DNA of 64,000 nucleotides from Massospora cicadina (GCA_022478985.1 JAKSZP010013324.1:1-64000), one strand, 5' to 3'; shown: positions 23,791-36,109, counted from the first letter of the stretch. Notes: generated by a model from the sequence alone, not told the origin. Numbers and translations: made by a program.

Positions 23791-24830
23791 CCATCCACGA
23801 ACATGAATCCAGTGTCTCTGGAGGAGAACTCTCAAACCAGGTCAACTTGCTCTCATGGAAAGTTGAAAAATCAGAACTTCTCCAAAAAATCCAACTGGTA
23901 TGAGGCATGACCCACCTTTCTGATAATGCGGTAGGGTCTATTATCTTCAGTCCAAGTTTCTTTAAAGGCTGCTTAATGAGAATGTTCCTAGCATCCAATA
24001 AGACCAGATCCCTTCCTTATACTTTGGGCCTACCCTCTCTTCCCATCAACATTATCCCTATAGGTCTCCATGGCAGCATCTGAATTGGTGTTTACCTAAT
24101 TATGTACTTATTTAATGAACCTAGCAAAATACACCACAGCTTCCACCTTGACCCACAACTAATTTCCATTATAAAAGAGGAGCTGTAACCATACTTGGCA
24201 AGAAGGGAAAATTATCAATAGAGGAATGATGGGAGTTATTATAAATAAATTCTAAGGGGAAGTGTGAGGCCCAGTATGAATGATCAGCTGTCAAATAACA
24301 CCGCAAGAATTATTCCAAACATCAGTTCACTTATTTAGTCTGCCCATCAGAGATTTAGGCGGGAGGTAGTAGAACGGCATGGGAATATATGAAGGATCTT
24401 ACAAAACTCCTCCCAGGATATATATATGAACTGGGGACCACGGTCACTAATGATCTCATGATGCACCCCCATAGGTGGAGATAATGTGTGAGACAAATAA
24501 GTTAGACATCTGAGCCTCTGTTATTGTGGAGTTACATGAAATGAAATGAGCAAACTTGGTGAACCGGTCCTCTACCACTATAATAGCATCATACCCACCA
24601 GTGAGGCAAATCCTCAATAAAGTATATTGAAAGAGAAGTACAAGATCATTATGCCTTTTGGACTGGTACCAACAATTTATCAAAAAGATGTCAATTTGGT
24701 TCATCCCATTAAAGACAAGACACTCCTTAATATCAAGAAACCTGAGCTACAAATCCCTTCCAGTTATATGTGGTGGATAAGCTTCAGGGTTTTCTCCTTA
24801 CTTGGGTGTCCTAAAGTTATTCCATCATAA
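23786..24830 (-). pseudogene. D integrase, decayed
   Basis: The core appears as GYDAIIVVEDRFTKFAHFI at 24,500-24,600 and HEIISDRGPQFI at 24,425-24,460, followed by a broken C-terminal part (LDARNILIKQPLKKLGLKI at 23,910-23,998). The catalytic D of the DRFTKF and SDRGPQF blocks remains visible, but stops cut the frame. It adjoins the chromodomain in the usual chromoviral order. Confidence 0.8.
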
Positions 24831-26340
24831 TGCTCCTTGATTATTTCCAAGGAAGAGGTCCGGTAGGAAACCTTAAGCATCACTGGACTATACCATATCA
24901 TCCTTTATATGGTATCCTCTTATTAAACCCTCTTGATTCAATTTACACTTGGAAAAAACTTGGCCATATTCAGTGGATAAAAATTGTAAAATGGCGACCT
25001 TTATTAGCATAGTATACTCCTCTAGATCATCCAGAGAAGTGAGAACAGGAGCGCATATACTAACTGAGGGATGCTTGATATAATCTTATTAGAAGCATTC
25101 ACCAGGTGGCGTTATGAGACTTCACTTCCTTGGGGTTAGAAGTTAAGTCTGGGTTCTGGCTTAAGGCGTCAGCTAGTCCAATTTTACTTTTTTTGAACTC
25201 ATAATAGAACACAAACTGAACAAGAGTCTCATGCCATCAAGTATGATGTGGGTTAGGACATTATGGACTTGATAGTAAAGTAAAGCATGGTGGTCAGTGC
25301 AAACCTGGAATGGCCGGGAAGAATTATATAAAATATGGCTCCATTATGTTTTTGCTTCCACATTTGGCAACAGTTCTTTGCCACAAAAAGCGTAGTAAAC
25401 TCAGGTAATGACATCTTGCGGGAGATCATCCCACTGGATGCTCAACTACATATGTGCCCACTTGCAACATAGCAACAACTATAGCGAAGTTAAGGCATTT
25501 TAGCTACTATAAACTCCTTTCTTGGATTCACGCGGTGAAGTACTGACTTAGAAAGCAAATTGCATTTTATAGCCTGGAAAGCATTCTCCAAAGTAGCTGA
25601 CCACTGGAGGGTTTTGGCTACGCTGGACTTATATAGTAGTGTATCAACCTCTAAAAGTTTAGGAGGGAACTTCTCAAAGAAAGTACATGTCCATAAAAAA
25701 GCTTCTTAATTCCTTGCCTAAGGTTTGCAAAGCCAATCACAAATCGCATTTTCTTGTCTGGAGTTATCATATGACCTTTGTCAAACATGATGTTGCCCAA
25801 GAAGGTGACCTGGAACTTTTAGATTCACACTTATTGATCTTTAGCGTCAAGATTGCTGCTACCAAATGCTTAAATACTTGCCGCAGGTAAATTTCATGAG
25901 ATGATTGATCAGGAGAGAAAACCAGGATGTTATCTATATATGCCACAGAACATATATTCAACAACTCTTATCCAACATTAGATCATTGCAACGTTGTAAA
26001 ACTGCTGCTGAATTCATGAGATCAAAAGGCTTGACATGGATTTGAAAACCTCTCATGGGTATAGAATGCTTTGAGCCATTCCTTCCCCCTCTTTGATATG
26101 ATCTGGTTGAAGGCGTTCAATCAATCCAGTTTGAAGAAGAATCTAGCTTTCTTCACATATAGGAGAATATGTGCTTTCATAGAATTTGAATGCAGATCAG
26201 GTAGGGTGACATTGTTCAAGTTAACATAATCTATGCAAGGGCTTAGAGCACCGTCTGATTTATCCACAATGAGCAGTGATAATCATACTGGAGAGGTACG
26301 CTGAAAGAAGAATCTTTTTGCAAGTTAATCTGTTCACTAA
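24830..26340 (-). pseudogene. D reverse transcriptase and RNase H, decayed
   Basis: The RT blocks on the minus strand are DKSDGALSPCIDYVNLNN (about 26,220-26,280), KARFFFKLD with LNAFNQI, FDLMNSAAVLQRCNDLML and VAYIDNILVFSPDQSS (25,900-25,950). The catalytic motif is YIDN. The thumb and the RNase H region (25,700 to 24,900) are badly broken. The sequence starts abruptly at 26,340, where the A/T-rich LINE tail is inserted between the gag-pol linker and RT block 1. Confidence 0.8.
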
Positions 26341-26439
26341 CATATAAATTTTAATTTTTTAATTTAAATTTTTATTCAGTGAAGGCTGACCATGGGATGG
26401 ACACTACCAATAAAAATCAACTACGGAACACCAAAATAC

Positions 26440-27330
26440 ATGAGAGGCACCTCAGAGGAGCTAAACCTACTTCCTATTGCCAGAAGGACCGCCAGTTAAA
26501 GGAAGAGGGGTTGCCAGTGGAGGCTTGTGCCAATACTGAGCATGAATGAAGAAAAGGGTCTGAGTTGAGGAAAAAGACAGAAAACCAGGATGAAACCAAC
26601 TATGTTGGCGTGATGGCAAATGGACAAAAAACAAGGTTGGAAGTGATCCATAACTTGAGAATTAAAGCAATGAACAGCTTCACAGAGGGTGGGAGTAAAT
26701 CCGGAAAATTTGTCAAGGACAACAGTGTAGATTGTCCACAGAGCCTTTTCCATGACTAAGGCACGTAGAGAAGGGTGAATGGGGGATGTCATGGAAAAGG
26801 CAAAGATGTTTTTAGACAGACTGAAAGCCTGTACTTGCTCTTAATAAAAAATACGCATAATATTACGCCAGATTGCCTGTGATGGTGGACAATCTTCTAG
26901 GCAGTGGGCTAAAGACCCATATTGGCCACACACAACATATGAAGACTGGGAGGCGTTGAGCCGCTCAGCAGTGCGGTATACCCTCTTCAGGAATCTCCAT
27001 AATTGGGCGCAAATCCAGGGCTGTAATAGAGAATAGTGGGCGTACCTCCAGATGTCCTTCTGGGTGTCCTAAGAGTAAGGAATGTACAACATGTCAACAT
27101 AGTCAACGATGGAAAAGATATGTGGACAACGGAGTACCAGATTTTGCAAAACGACTTGTCATGGACTTTTTTTATGAAAAGAAGGGTAGGGTGACCCCTC
27201 TTGGAGGTTTGGCCACTGATACTGATCCTCCATTCTGCACTCCACATAGTCAGGAGAATTCGCTTGAAGTGGATAGGAGTCCCATGAGGGCCCACAAAGG
27301 AAGGATGAGAGGGCAATTAGTTAAGGAGCG
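26440..27330 (-). pseudogene. LINE III ORF2 C-terminal region with zinc knuckle
   Basis: Past the RT, the minus frames give CVVCGQYGSLAHCLEDCPPS near 26,880-26,945, a Cys/His knuckle of the type found at the end of LINE ORF2 proteins. IWRNIMRIFY and then ALWTIYTVVLDKFSG follow, which align with LINE II. Frame changes split it from the RT. The role of this domain in LINEs is thought to be nucleic-acid binding during target-primed reverse transcription. Confidence 0.75.
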
Positions 27331-28750
27331 AGTTAGGGTGGCCTGGGTTGCAGAGGCAAAGAGCTAGGGAAAAGTTGGAGCATGCCACATGAGACCAGTA
27401 TAGGGTGAGAGTGTGTGTTGGTTACCTGTGAAATCCAGGTCCCAATTATTTTGGATACATGGTCCATATAGTTGATCAATCCCATACCACCACTATTGCG
27501 TGGGCCAAACAGGAAATCCAGATGCACAGGGGGCGGCCTAGCCAAAGCCACCTTTGGAGTAGGGCATATAAAGTAGCAAAGAAGTATAAAGAAAAAGCCA
27601 TGCCGTGTGCACCAAACCAAACTTTTAACCTAAGCATAGAGCTTGCAAGCACTACCCAGCCTGTCATGCTAGTTTGCTTGCCTCTTAGGGAGGTAATATG
27701 TTTCGTCAAGTTGTCTGATGTGGTTCTCCATTACAGAAGTGGCATACCCTCCCACCTCCAGCCATACTCCAAGGTGGCGTACTATACCTTCAGTAGCCTG
27801 GATACAAAAGGGAGTATAAGAGGGGAAATTTGGGATGACCGCCTGGGCAAGCTAACAAGAGACCGTGACATGGGAATTTGGTGATCTGAGGGGGCAGGGG
27901 ACCAGCGTGCTTGGTATCTTCCAAGAAGAAAGATTTTAGTCTTGTTGGCATTAAGGGTTGCATTACTAACCCTGGAGTACCCCTGAATAGATGCCTCCAG
28001 CATGCGTGCATCATGGCTATTAAAGACCCCAACAACACAATAATTAGCATACGCAAGCATCCTGACCGGTGCCTGACCTTGCACTTAAGCACCAGTAAGA
28101 CGAGAATTTACACTGCAGAGGAGGGGGCCAGGCTTAAACTATACAAAAGTGGACTCAAAGGGTCCTTTTGATGAAGATTACTATGAGGGCAAACCAAATC
28201 AGTCAGGAAGCCTGGGTCATGTACTGTCATAGTGGCTGATTCAGTAAGAAGCATTACCCAACTAATAAACTGGGAAGGGAGACAAAACTTGTTGGAGGCA
28301 AGCCTTGAGTATTCCCAGTTGACACTATCAATGCTTTCTACTGATCTAGGAACACAATAGCACCAGAAGCAGGCTATTGGAAGAAGTTGGCTACTGCATG
28401 GACGTTGTACCATATTGATCTCTTGGATATAAATCCTAATTTTTCAGGGATATCACCTCATAGGTAACTTCCCCAAGCGGTTGGCCATGATTTTTTAAAA
28501 ATCGGTGCAGTGTTAGTAATAGAGATAGGTCGCCACTTTGCTAAATCTAGCTTATCTTTATTTTTAAACAAGGGTACCATATACGCCTCTTGGCCATCAG
28601 GAAGGAGGCGTGTCTCTAACAGACATCTGTTCACTGAGACTAACAGCTAGATGGAGATTATAAAATTATTGTTTATAAGATTCATAAAGAAGCTCATCTG
28701 GTTCTGAGCATTTCCTGTGTGGCGCACTGTGAACAGCAAATCAGAGTTCG
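27330..28750 (-). pseudogene. LINE III ORF2 reverse transcriptase, decayed
   Basis: The RT palm blocks are KDPLSPLLYSLSLAP at 28,120-28,170, corresponding to the conserved QGDPLSPLLF-type block of LINEs, then MLAYANYCVVGVF (28,020-28,060), where the catalytic YADD reads YANY, and VSNATLNANKTKIFLLG at 27,910-27,965. Several frameshifts separate the blocks. The loss of both catalytic Asp residues in this block shows the copy is dead. Confidence 0.8.
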
Positions 28751-29379
28751 TTGCAGGTTACTATATTAATTAACTCCGTGTATTAAGAGATGGTGCAGAT
28801 ATGTGCACTTATGAACAAATTGTCAATTTCAGCAGGCTCAACTGGTTCAAACCTGTACAACTCAGAGTAATATTTATGATTTTTGACAGACACCTCCTCC
28901 TAAGTTTCTGCGATTATATTGTCTGGCTGCTGAATCTGTGTACAGGCCAAGGCTTGTCATGGAGCGAAAATAGGTGGAAGAAGAAATTAGAGCTCATTTC
29001 GCCTGCTGTGATATTTTTTGCCTTGTATTGGACACAAAGTCGGTGCTTGTGCTCCATTACCAGTGTGTTCAGATGGGCAGATACCTCAGTTCATTTATGA
29101 CCCCAAGCAGGGCTGTACCCTGCAGTGGGGACATTACTCTCCAGGTGATTCAACTCCACTAAAATGCGCTTAATAACTTCTGAAGCAGCCCAGGAGCACT
29201 GAGAAGAAATGTGGCATTCATGGGAGATTGTGTGCTATTTGAAGGCTGACCATGTAAAGAGAGAATCAACATAGAAAGGAGTCACAAACTCATGTTTTGA
29301 AGTCTTGCATCTATTCAAATTGAAAACTCAGGCAAAGAAAGTATGTCTGGACAAATTTTACTCCATCATGGTGCCCGTG

Positions 29380-30091
29380 TCACTGGGCATGAAAGCATAA
29401 AGGACGCCAAAACATCCTATGATCAGAGAATTCTACTTTTGTGGTGATGAAGTTCAAGATTTGAGGGCAAAAACTCAACGTTAAAAGAATGAGATCTATG
29501 CGTGACATGGACATCAACTGTCCATTGAGCACATGAGGGTGAGATAAGTTGGGTAAAAGAGGGGCGTGCTTGGGGAGGGTGTCATAGAGACCCAAGGTAG
29601 CTTTCAGGACGCGAAGTTTGACTTGTTCCCGTGGGAGGTGGGGTAAGTAAGGAAGGCAGTGGTTGGTGATTGGGTTGTCCCAGAAGTTCAGGTCTCCAAC
29701 CATTAAGTTATTGGGGGAAGGGGAAGGGTAGCCACAGTTGAGAGAAATTCCTGACAAATATGTGCACAGGTGGGGCGTACACATTGGCTAATGTGTTAAC
29801 TTGTCGCACCACAAAAAGGATATGACCAGCACATGGATGTCCAGAAAGGTTGTTTTGGATAAAAATTATAATTACAGTGTACCCATACAAGCACCCCACA
29901 ATGCAGCTACCAAAAGGAATGGGAAAGAAGCATGTTTGCCAGTTTCCTTGGCACCTTTCAGACAGTGGATTTCCTGAATTTTCAGGATAAAACCGGTAAA
30001 TTGTTTCTAAAGAAACTAAGTTATTTAGTCTGGGCAGAGAGGCCTTAAGTCCAGCGATGTTCAATGTCACTAAAGTGAGTGAGACCCCCAT
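29380..30091 (-). pseudogene. LINE III ORF2 endonuclease domain
   Basis: The apurinic-type endonuclease nicks the target to prime reverse transcription. The frame starts MGVSLTLVTLNIAGLKA at 30,091. NVYAPPV and MVGDLNFWDNP (29,680-29,735) are the conserved YAP and GDFN/GDLN blocks, then SRIDLILLT and SDHRMFW (about 29,395-29,500) carry the catalytic SDH. One frameshift near 29,710-29,780 joins the two halves. Catalytic Asp and His remain. The start ATG fits the N-terminus of ORF2 in related LINEs. Confidence 0.85.
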
Positions 30092-30486
30092 TTCTCCTTA
30101 GGAGCAAGGGGAAGGACCCCCTGGCCCTGCCCCTTCACTTTCCTGAGGATGCAACTTGTTTTGAAGTCAAGTGCAAAAAGCAACAGAGCCATGGTAATCT
30201 TTAGAAATGATGTCTAACTTTAAGTTTTGTCATCTTAGGGGTTTTTTCTTTTCATGGGTTTTCGTGGTGTGGTGCTCCTCTGGTGAACCTTAAGTGGGAG
30301 CAAATAAACTAAGGTAATATTGAATGGCAGATTTGGTATTAATCAGTGTGCAGGGTGCATGTGAGGGTGTACCAAGCATGAATTGTTGGTGATGAGGTTG
30401 GTGTTCCCAATATGATTGGTTGGCAAATTGTAATTCTGCTGATGCAGAAAATGATGCAATGTAGGCCTGAGTCTGGGTAGGTGGGA

Positions 30487-31306
30487 TTACAGAAGCTGAC
30501 ATAGCCACTGCCTTGGCTGTTGCTCTACATGCTTGTTTGGCCTTCTTGCATTCCTGCGGGACACAGGCTCAACCTGGATGTAAAAACCCTGTGCGCCCCA
30601 AGGAAAGGTGGCATCAGTGTTAATAGTGGGCTCATATTGGGCTTCCGCATTTCCCATTGACTCTTGGAAAGCCTCATTCTGAGTGGCGCTTTCTCTAGTA
30701 GGACGGGTGTGTGCTTTATGGCCAAAATCATGACAAAAGGTGCAGATGGGCAGTGCGCTGTCCACCATAATGTAGAACAAGTGGGTTTCCTGCCCTTAAT
30801 CTTACTAAAGCAGTGTATGTAATCTTAGTCAAGTCCTCTATGACTATAGCAGAAGGGGTAATCACTGCAATTGCCTTACCCATGTTAAACTCAGGCATTA
30901 GCCTAAATATTTGCAATTTGAAAGAGTTAAGATCCCCAGGGTGGTTAGCCTGTCAGGTAAAACTGCTTCCACCCTAGTGCAGGTTTTGAGTTTAAAACCT
31001 GTACTGGCTAGAAAAATTCTTGGTGTGTTATTTTTCCCAAGGTCAACCCACCTCAAATACAAGAGTTAAGATCCTCATATTTTATAAGCCTATCTGAGAG
31101 ATGGTGCTTGAATACTGAACGTTTCACAGTCATGGTGAGAAATTCAAAAGTTACGAAAATTTGGTTCAAATATAGTCCAGTGCATGAGCTTTATTTTATA
31201 CACTTGTTAACTATCTAGGAGGTCAACCACCACGTTCATCTGTGCAATGGCGTCCACTTATTAGGCTGATTCAAACCCTAAGTACAACCACCCCAGGTCA
31301 TTGTAT
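30487..31306 (-). pseudogene. LINE III ORF1, C-terminal half
   Basis: After the insertion site of B, the minus frame continues TYNDLGWLYLGFESA, which corresponds to TNNMGCSWINIGFKTA in LINE I. At 30,840-30,916 MPEFNMGKAIAVITP matches MPNLCTGKAIAVINP. The knuckle at 30,690-30,765 reads ICTFCHDFGHKAHTRP, so C-C-H are kept but the last Cys has become Arg. It then has a Gln/Ala-rich tail. Stops and a frame change are present. Confidence 0.8.
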
Positions 31307-31311
31307 GTGGT

Positions 31312-32274
31312 TTTCAGAATTTCAGATGAGCACATAATCCAACCTTTTAAATATTTAATAGATTTGACAATTAAGTTATAATCGTATAGGATCAACAACA
31401 ACAACAACAACTGATTTATGGGATTATCATTGAGCATCATCCCCAATAATATTTGAGGCTGCTGACTAATGAATTATTGTCGGGCATCATCCTCAATGAT
31501 ATTTGAGGACACCAACTAATGAGACTATTGTTGGGCATCATCCCCAATGAAATCAAGCAATAATTTGATATGGTAACAACACCCAAAAGTTGAATTGTAG
31601 GGAATCATTCAGAGCAGAACAAATTGGAGTCATTGGAAATTACCAACGCATTTGAATGATGGAGGAAGAGTATAATTGTCATTGGCCAAAACAATTGGTT
31701 TTGAGTCCCTAATATCAATTGTTTGGTCGCTGAACACCTGAGGATTACGTTGCCTAAGAAACTCAAGGCAATGGTACCTGACGAGATTTAGTGCCTAACA
31801 CTTGAGGGTCAAACCAGTATAGGAGCACAAATAATTCCCAGCAGACAGCTGAAAAGTTGTGTGCCAATTTTAACTATATAAACCCCAAATTATTCCCTAA
31901 TAAAAGCAGACAAAAGCTTGATAATAAAATTAGTTGTTTTAGCATTGGTTGTTTTAACATTACTGTTAAGAGAAGAGTGCAAGGATCAGATATCCTTAGG
32001 TTGTTACTATCAAGTCTCCGCTTGGCTCTGCAAGAAGAGAATATGGAAAGTGTTCCCTTACAGAACCAGAACGTCTGCAAAATGAAGAAGCACCTGTTTA
32101 GCATTGGACAATACACTCAACGTGGCTTTTGGACATTCAACAATATTAATAATATTCATACTAATATTGCCCCAGTTACTCAATTTCAATTAAATCAACG
32201 CAAGAATCCGCAAATATGTGCAGTTGAAATCTAGGGCCAGAAGCGAGCAACCAACCAAGCCCCAGATCTTAACA
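31312..32274 (+). repeat. 5' LTR of element B
   Basis: It is 963 bp, ends CTTAACA, and has three copies of the module containing GGCATCATCCCCAATGA (31,425-31,560). The 3' LTR has two, which explains most of the 58-bp length difference. The first base pair TG has decayed to TT. Confidence 0.85.
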
Positions 32275-32275
32275 T

Positions 32276-32291
32276 TGGTGCTCACTACAGG
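32276..32291 (+). promoter_or_regulatory. Primer-binding site of element B
   Basis: TGGTGCTCACTACAGG lies one base after the 5' LTR and is shared with elements A, C and F. Its complement would end in ACCA. Confidence 0.75.
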
Positions 32292-32319
32292 GTTGTAGTT
32301 GAGTTGTCAAAAGCCAATT

Positions 32320-33660
32320 TAATGATGTCATATAAGGAAGAGCTTTGGAAGCTCTGGGTGGAACTACAGGCTGTCAATCAAAATGTGCTCAGCTCATCAT
32401 CTCAAGCTGATGTTAGTACCTTAGAGGAGCGTATGATCAAGGCGGAAGAGATGCTCAAATAATTAGGAATAGTGAATTATGACCTGTGTGGGAAAGTTGA
32501 CTCTTTGAAGTGGAAATAGGGCGAACTCGTTATAGAAATTTTATTTTAAAAAACTGAACATGAAGCAAATTGATAATACATCCAGAAGTTTCATGAGGAA
32601 ATGGAGAAATGAAAAACGGATTGAGGAATTGGAAGATTACAAATGTGATTGTAAGCAAGTAGAGGTGAATGAGGCTGATGAAAAGGCAATTGAAACTCCA
32701 CTTGAGAAGACCTCTCCACCCCTGAATATGCCCAAACCATTCGCTGGTGTGTCAGAAATGACTCCCGAAGCCACTCCTATAGCTTCTCAAGTAGCTGGGC
32801 CAGGATCTTCTATGAGCAGAGCAATCAAGAAATTTCAAAATATGCCAAAATTGCCCACCTTTCACTGGGATAACGCCCCAGCATTTTTACGCTTCTTTGA
32901 GATGACCATGTTTGGCTATGCAGACTAACAAAAAGTGGTGACCGTAATGAACTGTCTTAGCACTGACTGCCACAATCTGGTGCTACCCCACCACAATGGG
33001 GACAACTGGCTGTACGCGGAAGCAAAAGAAGCCATTATGTTGGAGTTTGAAAGCCCTACTCAGATGGCGAATTGCAAAAAAAGAGTTCATGGGTATACAA
33101 TTCCGCAAAGATGAGACCCTGGCTAGCTTTGCTGACTGATTTATCAAGAAGCCCAGGTCTTGGAAGGGGAAAAAGTGCTAAATATTTTTGATGCACGCAT
33201 AGCCATGCAGGCGGCGCTTCAGCCCTACCGCAAATTGCATCAGATTATGCCAACAGCACTAGTAACTAAAATAAACGACCTCACAGATGGTGGACCATCT
33301 GAAGATGTTGGGAGCAACATTTGATGCGCCCAATCAGTTTTATGACAAAATTCCAATTGAGGACAATCAAAATATGGTGGAATTAGAAGATTATTTTTAA
33401 AGAACGTTGAAAAAGTCATTATACAGCATAATCAAGTCGTAATGGAGAAAAACCCTAATGAATCCAAATGGAAGGATAAAATCAACTAACCAATATTGGA
33501 AAAATGGAGTGACGGGACAATTTGCCACCCAAAATTGGGATAAGAAATCATGTTAATTTGTAAATGTTGTGATTCCTCAAGAGGAGGATGAAACTGCCCA
33601 AAATTTGGGATAAGGCCTTGCAGTCTAAATGCAGAACTATCTAGCACTGCAAGAGAACCT
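32320..33660 (+). pseudogene. Element B gag
   Basis: An N-terminal charged, helical part (32,560-32,720) leads to a linker and the gag core: KLPTFHWDNAPAFLRFFEMT at 32,850-32,910, TVMNCLSTDCHNLVLPH, LYAEAKEAIMLEF and AQVLEGEKVLNIFDARIAMQ. The first core block matches that of F closely. No intact zinc knuckle was found. The frame has several stops and one or two frameshifts. Confidence 0.8.
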
Positions 33661-33759
33661 GTTACACCAGATATCTACATGGTATAAATTCGTCAGCAGG
33701 ATCAGATTGGGTTGCAACTGGGTCTACTGTGAAAAGAACTGAGGTGTTAGATGAGATCA

Positions 33760-34420
33760 AAATGAGAGGCGATTAATTCAGAGAATAGTAGATGAAGTTG
33801 GTTGATCTTAGATTAATCAAATTTTTGAGTTGGCAAATATGTCAAGAAATAGGATCAATTTGAGTAGTGATTGACTATTGCTGACTAAACAAGATCACTA
33901 AAAAAGAATCCTATCTGCTGCCTAAAATCAACAACGCACTTGATCGCCTGGGGGGGACAAAATAACTTTTGGCTATGGACCTGATTTTGGGATTTTGGCA
34001 AATTGATTTGCCAAAAAAGAAGATTAGAAAAAATGTACAATACATACCGCATAAGAACTATACCAGCTGACCAGAATGCCCCAAGGTTTATGCAATGCGC
34101 CAGTTACTGAAATGCCATTCAAATCTTTATGGGTGGAAAGCCACATTATCAACAATATTGTATTTAGAAGTAGAACCCTCTTCAGGGATGTGTGCTGAAC
34201 AATATCTATCCTGACTGGCCAATATCCTGATTGAATTACAATCTTGGGCATTTAAAACAACAATAAATAAATTAAAAAAAGGAAAAATAAGTTGAACGCC
34301 CTATGGATGGGACTGTTCAAAATTATCAAGTTGGCAAATGATGCCTATATGATTAAGGATATTGAAGATGGTTGAATAATCAATAGGTCCATACAAAATA
34401 CATAAAGTAAAGGGCTTAAG
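33760..34420 (+). pseudogene. Element B pol remnant: RT piece joined to integrase C-terminus
   Basis: RT blocks are LNKITKKESYLLPKINNALD and LLAMDLILGFWQIDLP (33,880-34,020). From about 34,250 the reading jumps to FKIIKLANDAYMIKDIEDG (34,317-34,375), which aligns with the C-terminal end of the F integrase (FKVIAKMATDAYSIKN). The protease, the YxDD block, RNase H and the integrase core are missing, so a deletion of at least 2 kb is inferred. Confidence 0.75.
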
Positions 34421-34999
34421 AAAAAATAACAATATTATTATAAATATGAAAAAATATAAATAGATAAAAAGATAAATAAAAATAATAGTAAAAAATATTA
34501 AAAAACTTATTTTAATTTGAGCAGTGATGCATCTGGCGATATTCCCACCTATGGAGCATGGAGGAAGGGATAAGATAATGGACATGAGTCCCAAGCGTTT
34601 GGAAGGATCAGGATGGGCTGAAACTAGATTCGCTGGAATAGTCCCTATCAACAAAATGTTGAAACCCATCCTGGGGTTGGTACAGGTGGCAAAGTGCCAA
34701 TGAGACCCGTCCTGGGGTTTGTACAGGTGGACCAGTTGATATTTTAGAAAAAGATGCAAAGATGAGACTGGCGCAGCATGATGTTGTGGGAACTTTGCTC
34801 AAGAAGAGGTGGCAATAGGTAGCAACCAAGGATACAAAGTCATCAAAACTGAGCAGAGCATATGGGCGTTGAGTGCAGACAGAGCTGCACTCCACTGAGG
34901 ACATAGAGATATGACAAACCAAATATGAGCTCAAGCTAAGGTGGCTTCCATCCCAAGGGTTTTATCTTTCATTGGATAATTTGGTCAAGAGGGGGGATA
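34420..34999 (+). other. Post-integrase region of element B
   Basis: After the integrase tail about 580 bp precede the 3' LTR. They begin with an A-rich low-complexity stretch (34,380-34,520) and end with a frame reading LSLDNLVKRGDMS over the polypurine tract AAGAGGGGGGATA. Element F ends in the similar LAGNLGKRGMC. A tandem phrase CCTGGGGTTGGTACAGGTGG/CCTGGGGTTTGTACAGGTGG occurs at 34,670-34,732. Confidence 0.6.
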
Positions 35000-35904
35000 T
35001 GTCAGAATTTCAGATGACCACATAATCCAACCTTTTAACCAATTAATAGATTTGACAATTAAGTTGTAATTTTATAGGATTGGCAACACCGGCTGATTGA
35101 TATGGTTATCATTGGGCATCATTCCCAATGATATTTGAGGCCGCTGACTGATAAATTTTCGTTGGGCATCATCCCCAACGAAATCAAACAATAACAAAAT
35201 ATGGGAACAACACCTTAAATTCAAATTGTAGGGAATCGTTCAGAGTGGAACAAATTGGAGTCATTGGAAATTACCAACGCATTTGAATGATGGAGGAAGA
35301 GTAGAATTGTCATTGGCCAAAACAATTGGTTTTGAGTCCTTAATACAAATCGTTTGGTTGTTGAACACCTGAGGATTACGTTGCCTAAGAAACTCAAGGC
35401 AATGGTACCTGAAGAGATTTGGTGCCTGACACTGGAGGGTCAAACCAGTATAGGAGCACAAATAATTCCCAGCAGACAGCTGAAAGGTTGTGTGCCAATT
35501 TTAACTATAAAAACCCCAAATTATTTCCTAATAAAAGCAGACAAAAACTTGATAATAACTTAGTTGTTTTAACATTGGTTGTTTTAACATTACTGTTAAG
35601 AGAAGAGTGCAAGGATCAGATATCCTTAGGTTGTTACTATCAAGTCTCCGCTTGGCTCTGCAAGAAGAGAATAAGGAAAGTGTTCCCTTACAGTACCAGA
35701 ACGTCTGCAAAACGAAGAAGCACCTGTTTAGCATTGGACAATACACTCAACGTGGCTTTTGGACATTCAACAACATTAATAGTCTTCATACTATTACTGC
35801 CTCAGTTACTCAAAATCAATTAAATCAACGCAAGAATCCACAAATATGTGCAGTTGAAATCTAGGGCCAGAAGCGAGCAACCAACCAAGCCCCAGATTCT
35901 AACA
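35000..35904 (+). repeat. 3' LTR of element B
   Basis: It is 905 bp, starts TGTCAGAATTTCAGATGACC and ends TTCTAACA, followed by target duplication GTGGT. It is very similar to the 5' LTR, with two instead of three palindromic modules. Confidence 0.9.
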
Positions 35905-35909
35905 GTGGT

Positions 35910-36095
35910 GCTACATAAACAACAGATGGGAAATGAACGCATAAATCTCCACATAATTTCTCCCATAGTGCCATTGAATTAATATCCAGGAAAACTTGAA
36001 TCCTAAACTCCACTAATGACAGTGGCTGAGAGTGCAGAGTTTTTATGTACTGGTTGCACTTTTCTTACCACTCTAAAATTTTTAGTGAGAACTCA
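35910..36095 (-). pseudogene. LINE III ORF1, N-terminal piece
   Basis: The minus frame reads YIKTLHSQPLSLVEFRIQVF, then MALWEKLCGD and FPSVVYVA. LINE I has QFNQPLSKVEHGIRLF, LTLWEK and FPHAVYVA at the same spacing. It ends exactly at the target duplication of element B. The basic N-terminus seen in LINE I is not recognised, so the element may be slightly 5'-truncated. Confidence 0.8.
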
Positions 36096-36109
36096 CCGCA
36101 TGTTTCTTA

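Larger units (their letters stand above)
31312..35904 (+). mobile_element. Element B: internally deleted Ty3/Gypsy element
   Basis: LTRs at 31,312-32,274 and 35,000-35,904 are flanked by an exact 5-bp duplication GTGGT (31,307-31,311 and 35,905-35,909). The internal part has a primer site, gag, an RT piece, then only the extreme C-terminus of integrase and a post-integrase region. The gag is of the same family as F. At about 4.6 kb it is a deletion derivative. It lies inside ORF1 of LINE III: VVYVA at the right flank joins TYNDLGW at the left. Confidence 0.9.
26345..36095 (-). mobile_element. LINE III: near full-length non-LTR retrotransposon split by element B
   Basis: On the minus strand it has ORF1 (36,090 to 30,490, split by element B), then ORF2 with an AP-endonuclease, RT and C-terminal zinc domain (30,091 to about 26,450), then a tail with GTCCATCCCATGGTCAGCC and an A/T-rich end at 26,342-26,380. 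Without B it is about 5.1 kb. It interrupts chromovirus D: D coding sequence lies on both sides. The 5' edge is set by the start of ORF1 similarity to LINE I. No target duplication was identified. Confidence 0.85.

Noticed and set aside
34301..34759. 152-codon minus frame with a phenylalanine/isoleucine-rich stretch as a membrane protein
   Set aside because: The hydrophobic run is the complement of an A-rich low-complexity tract inside element B.
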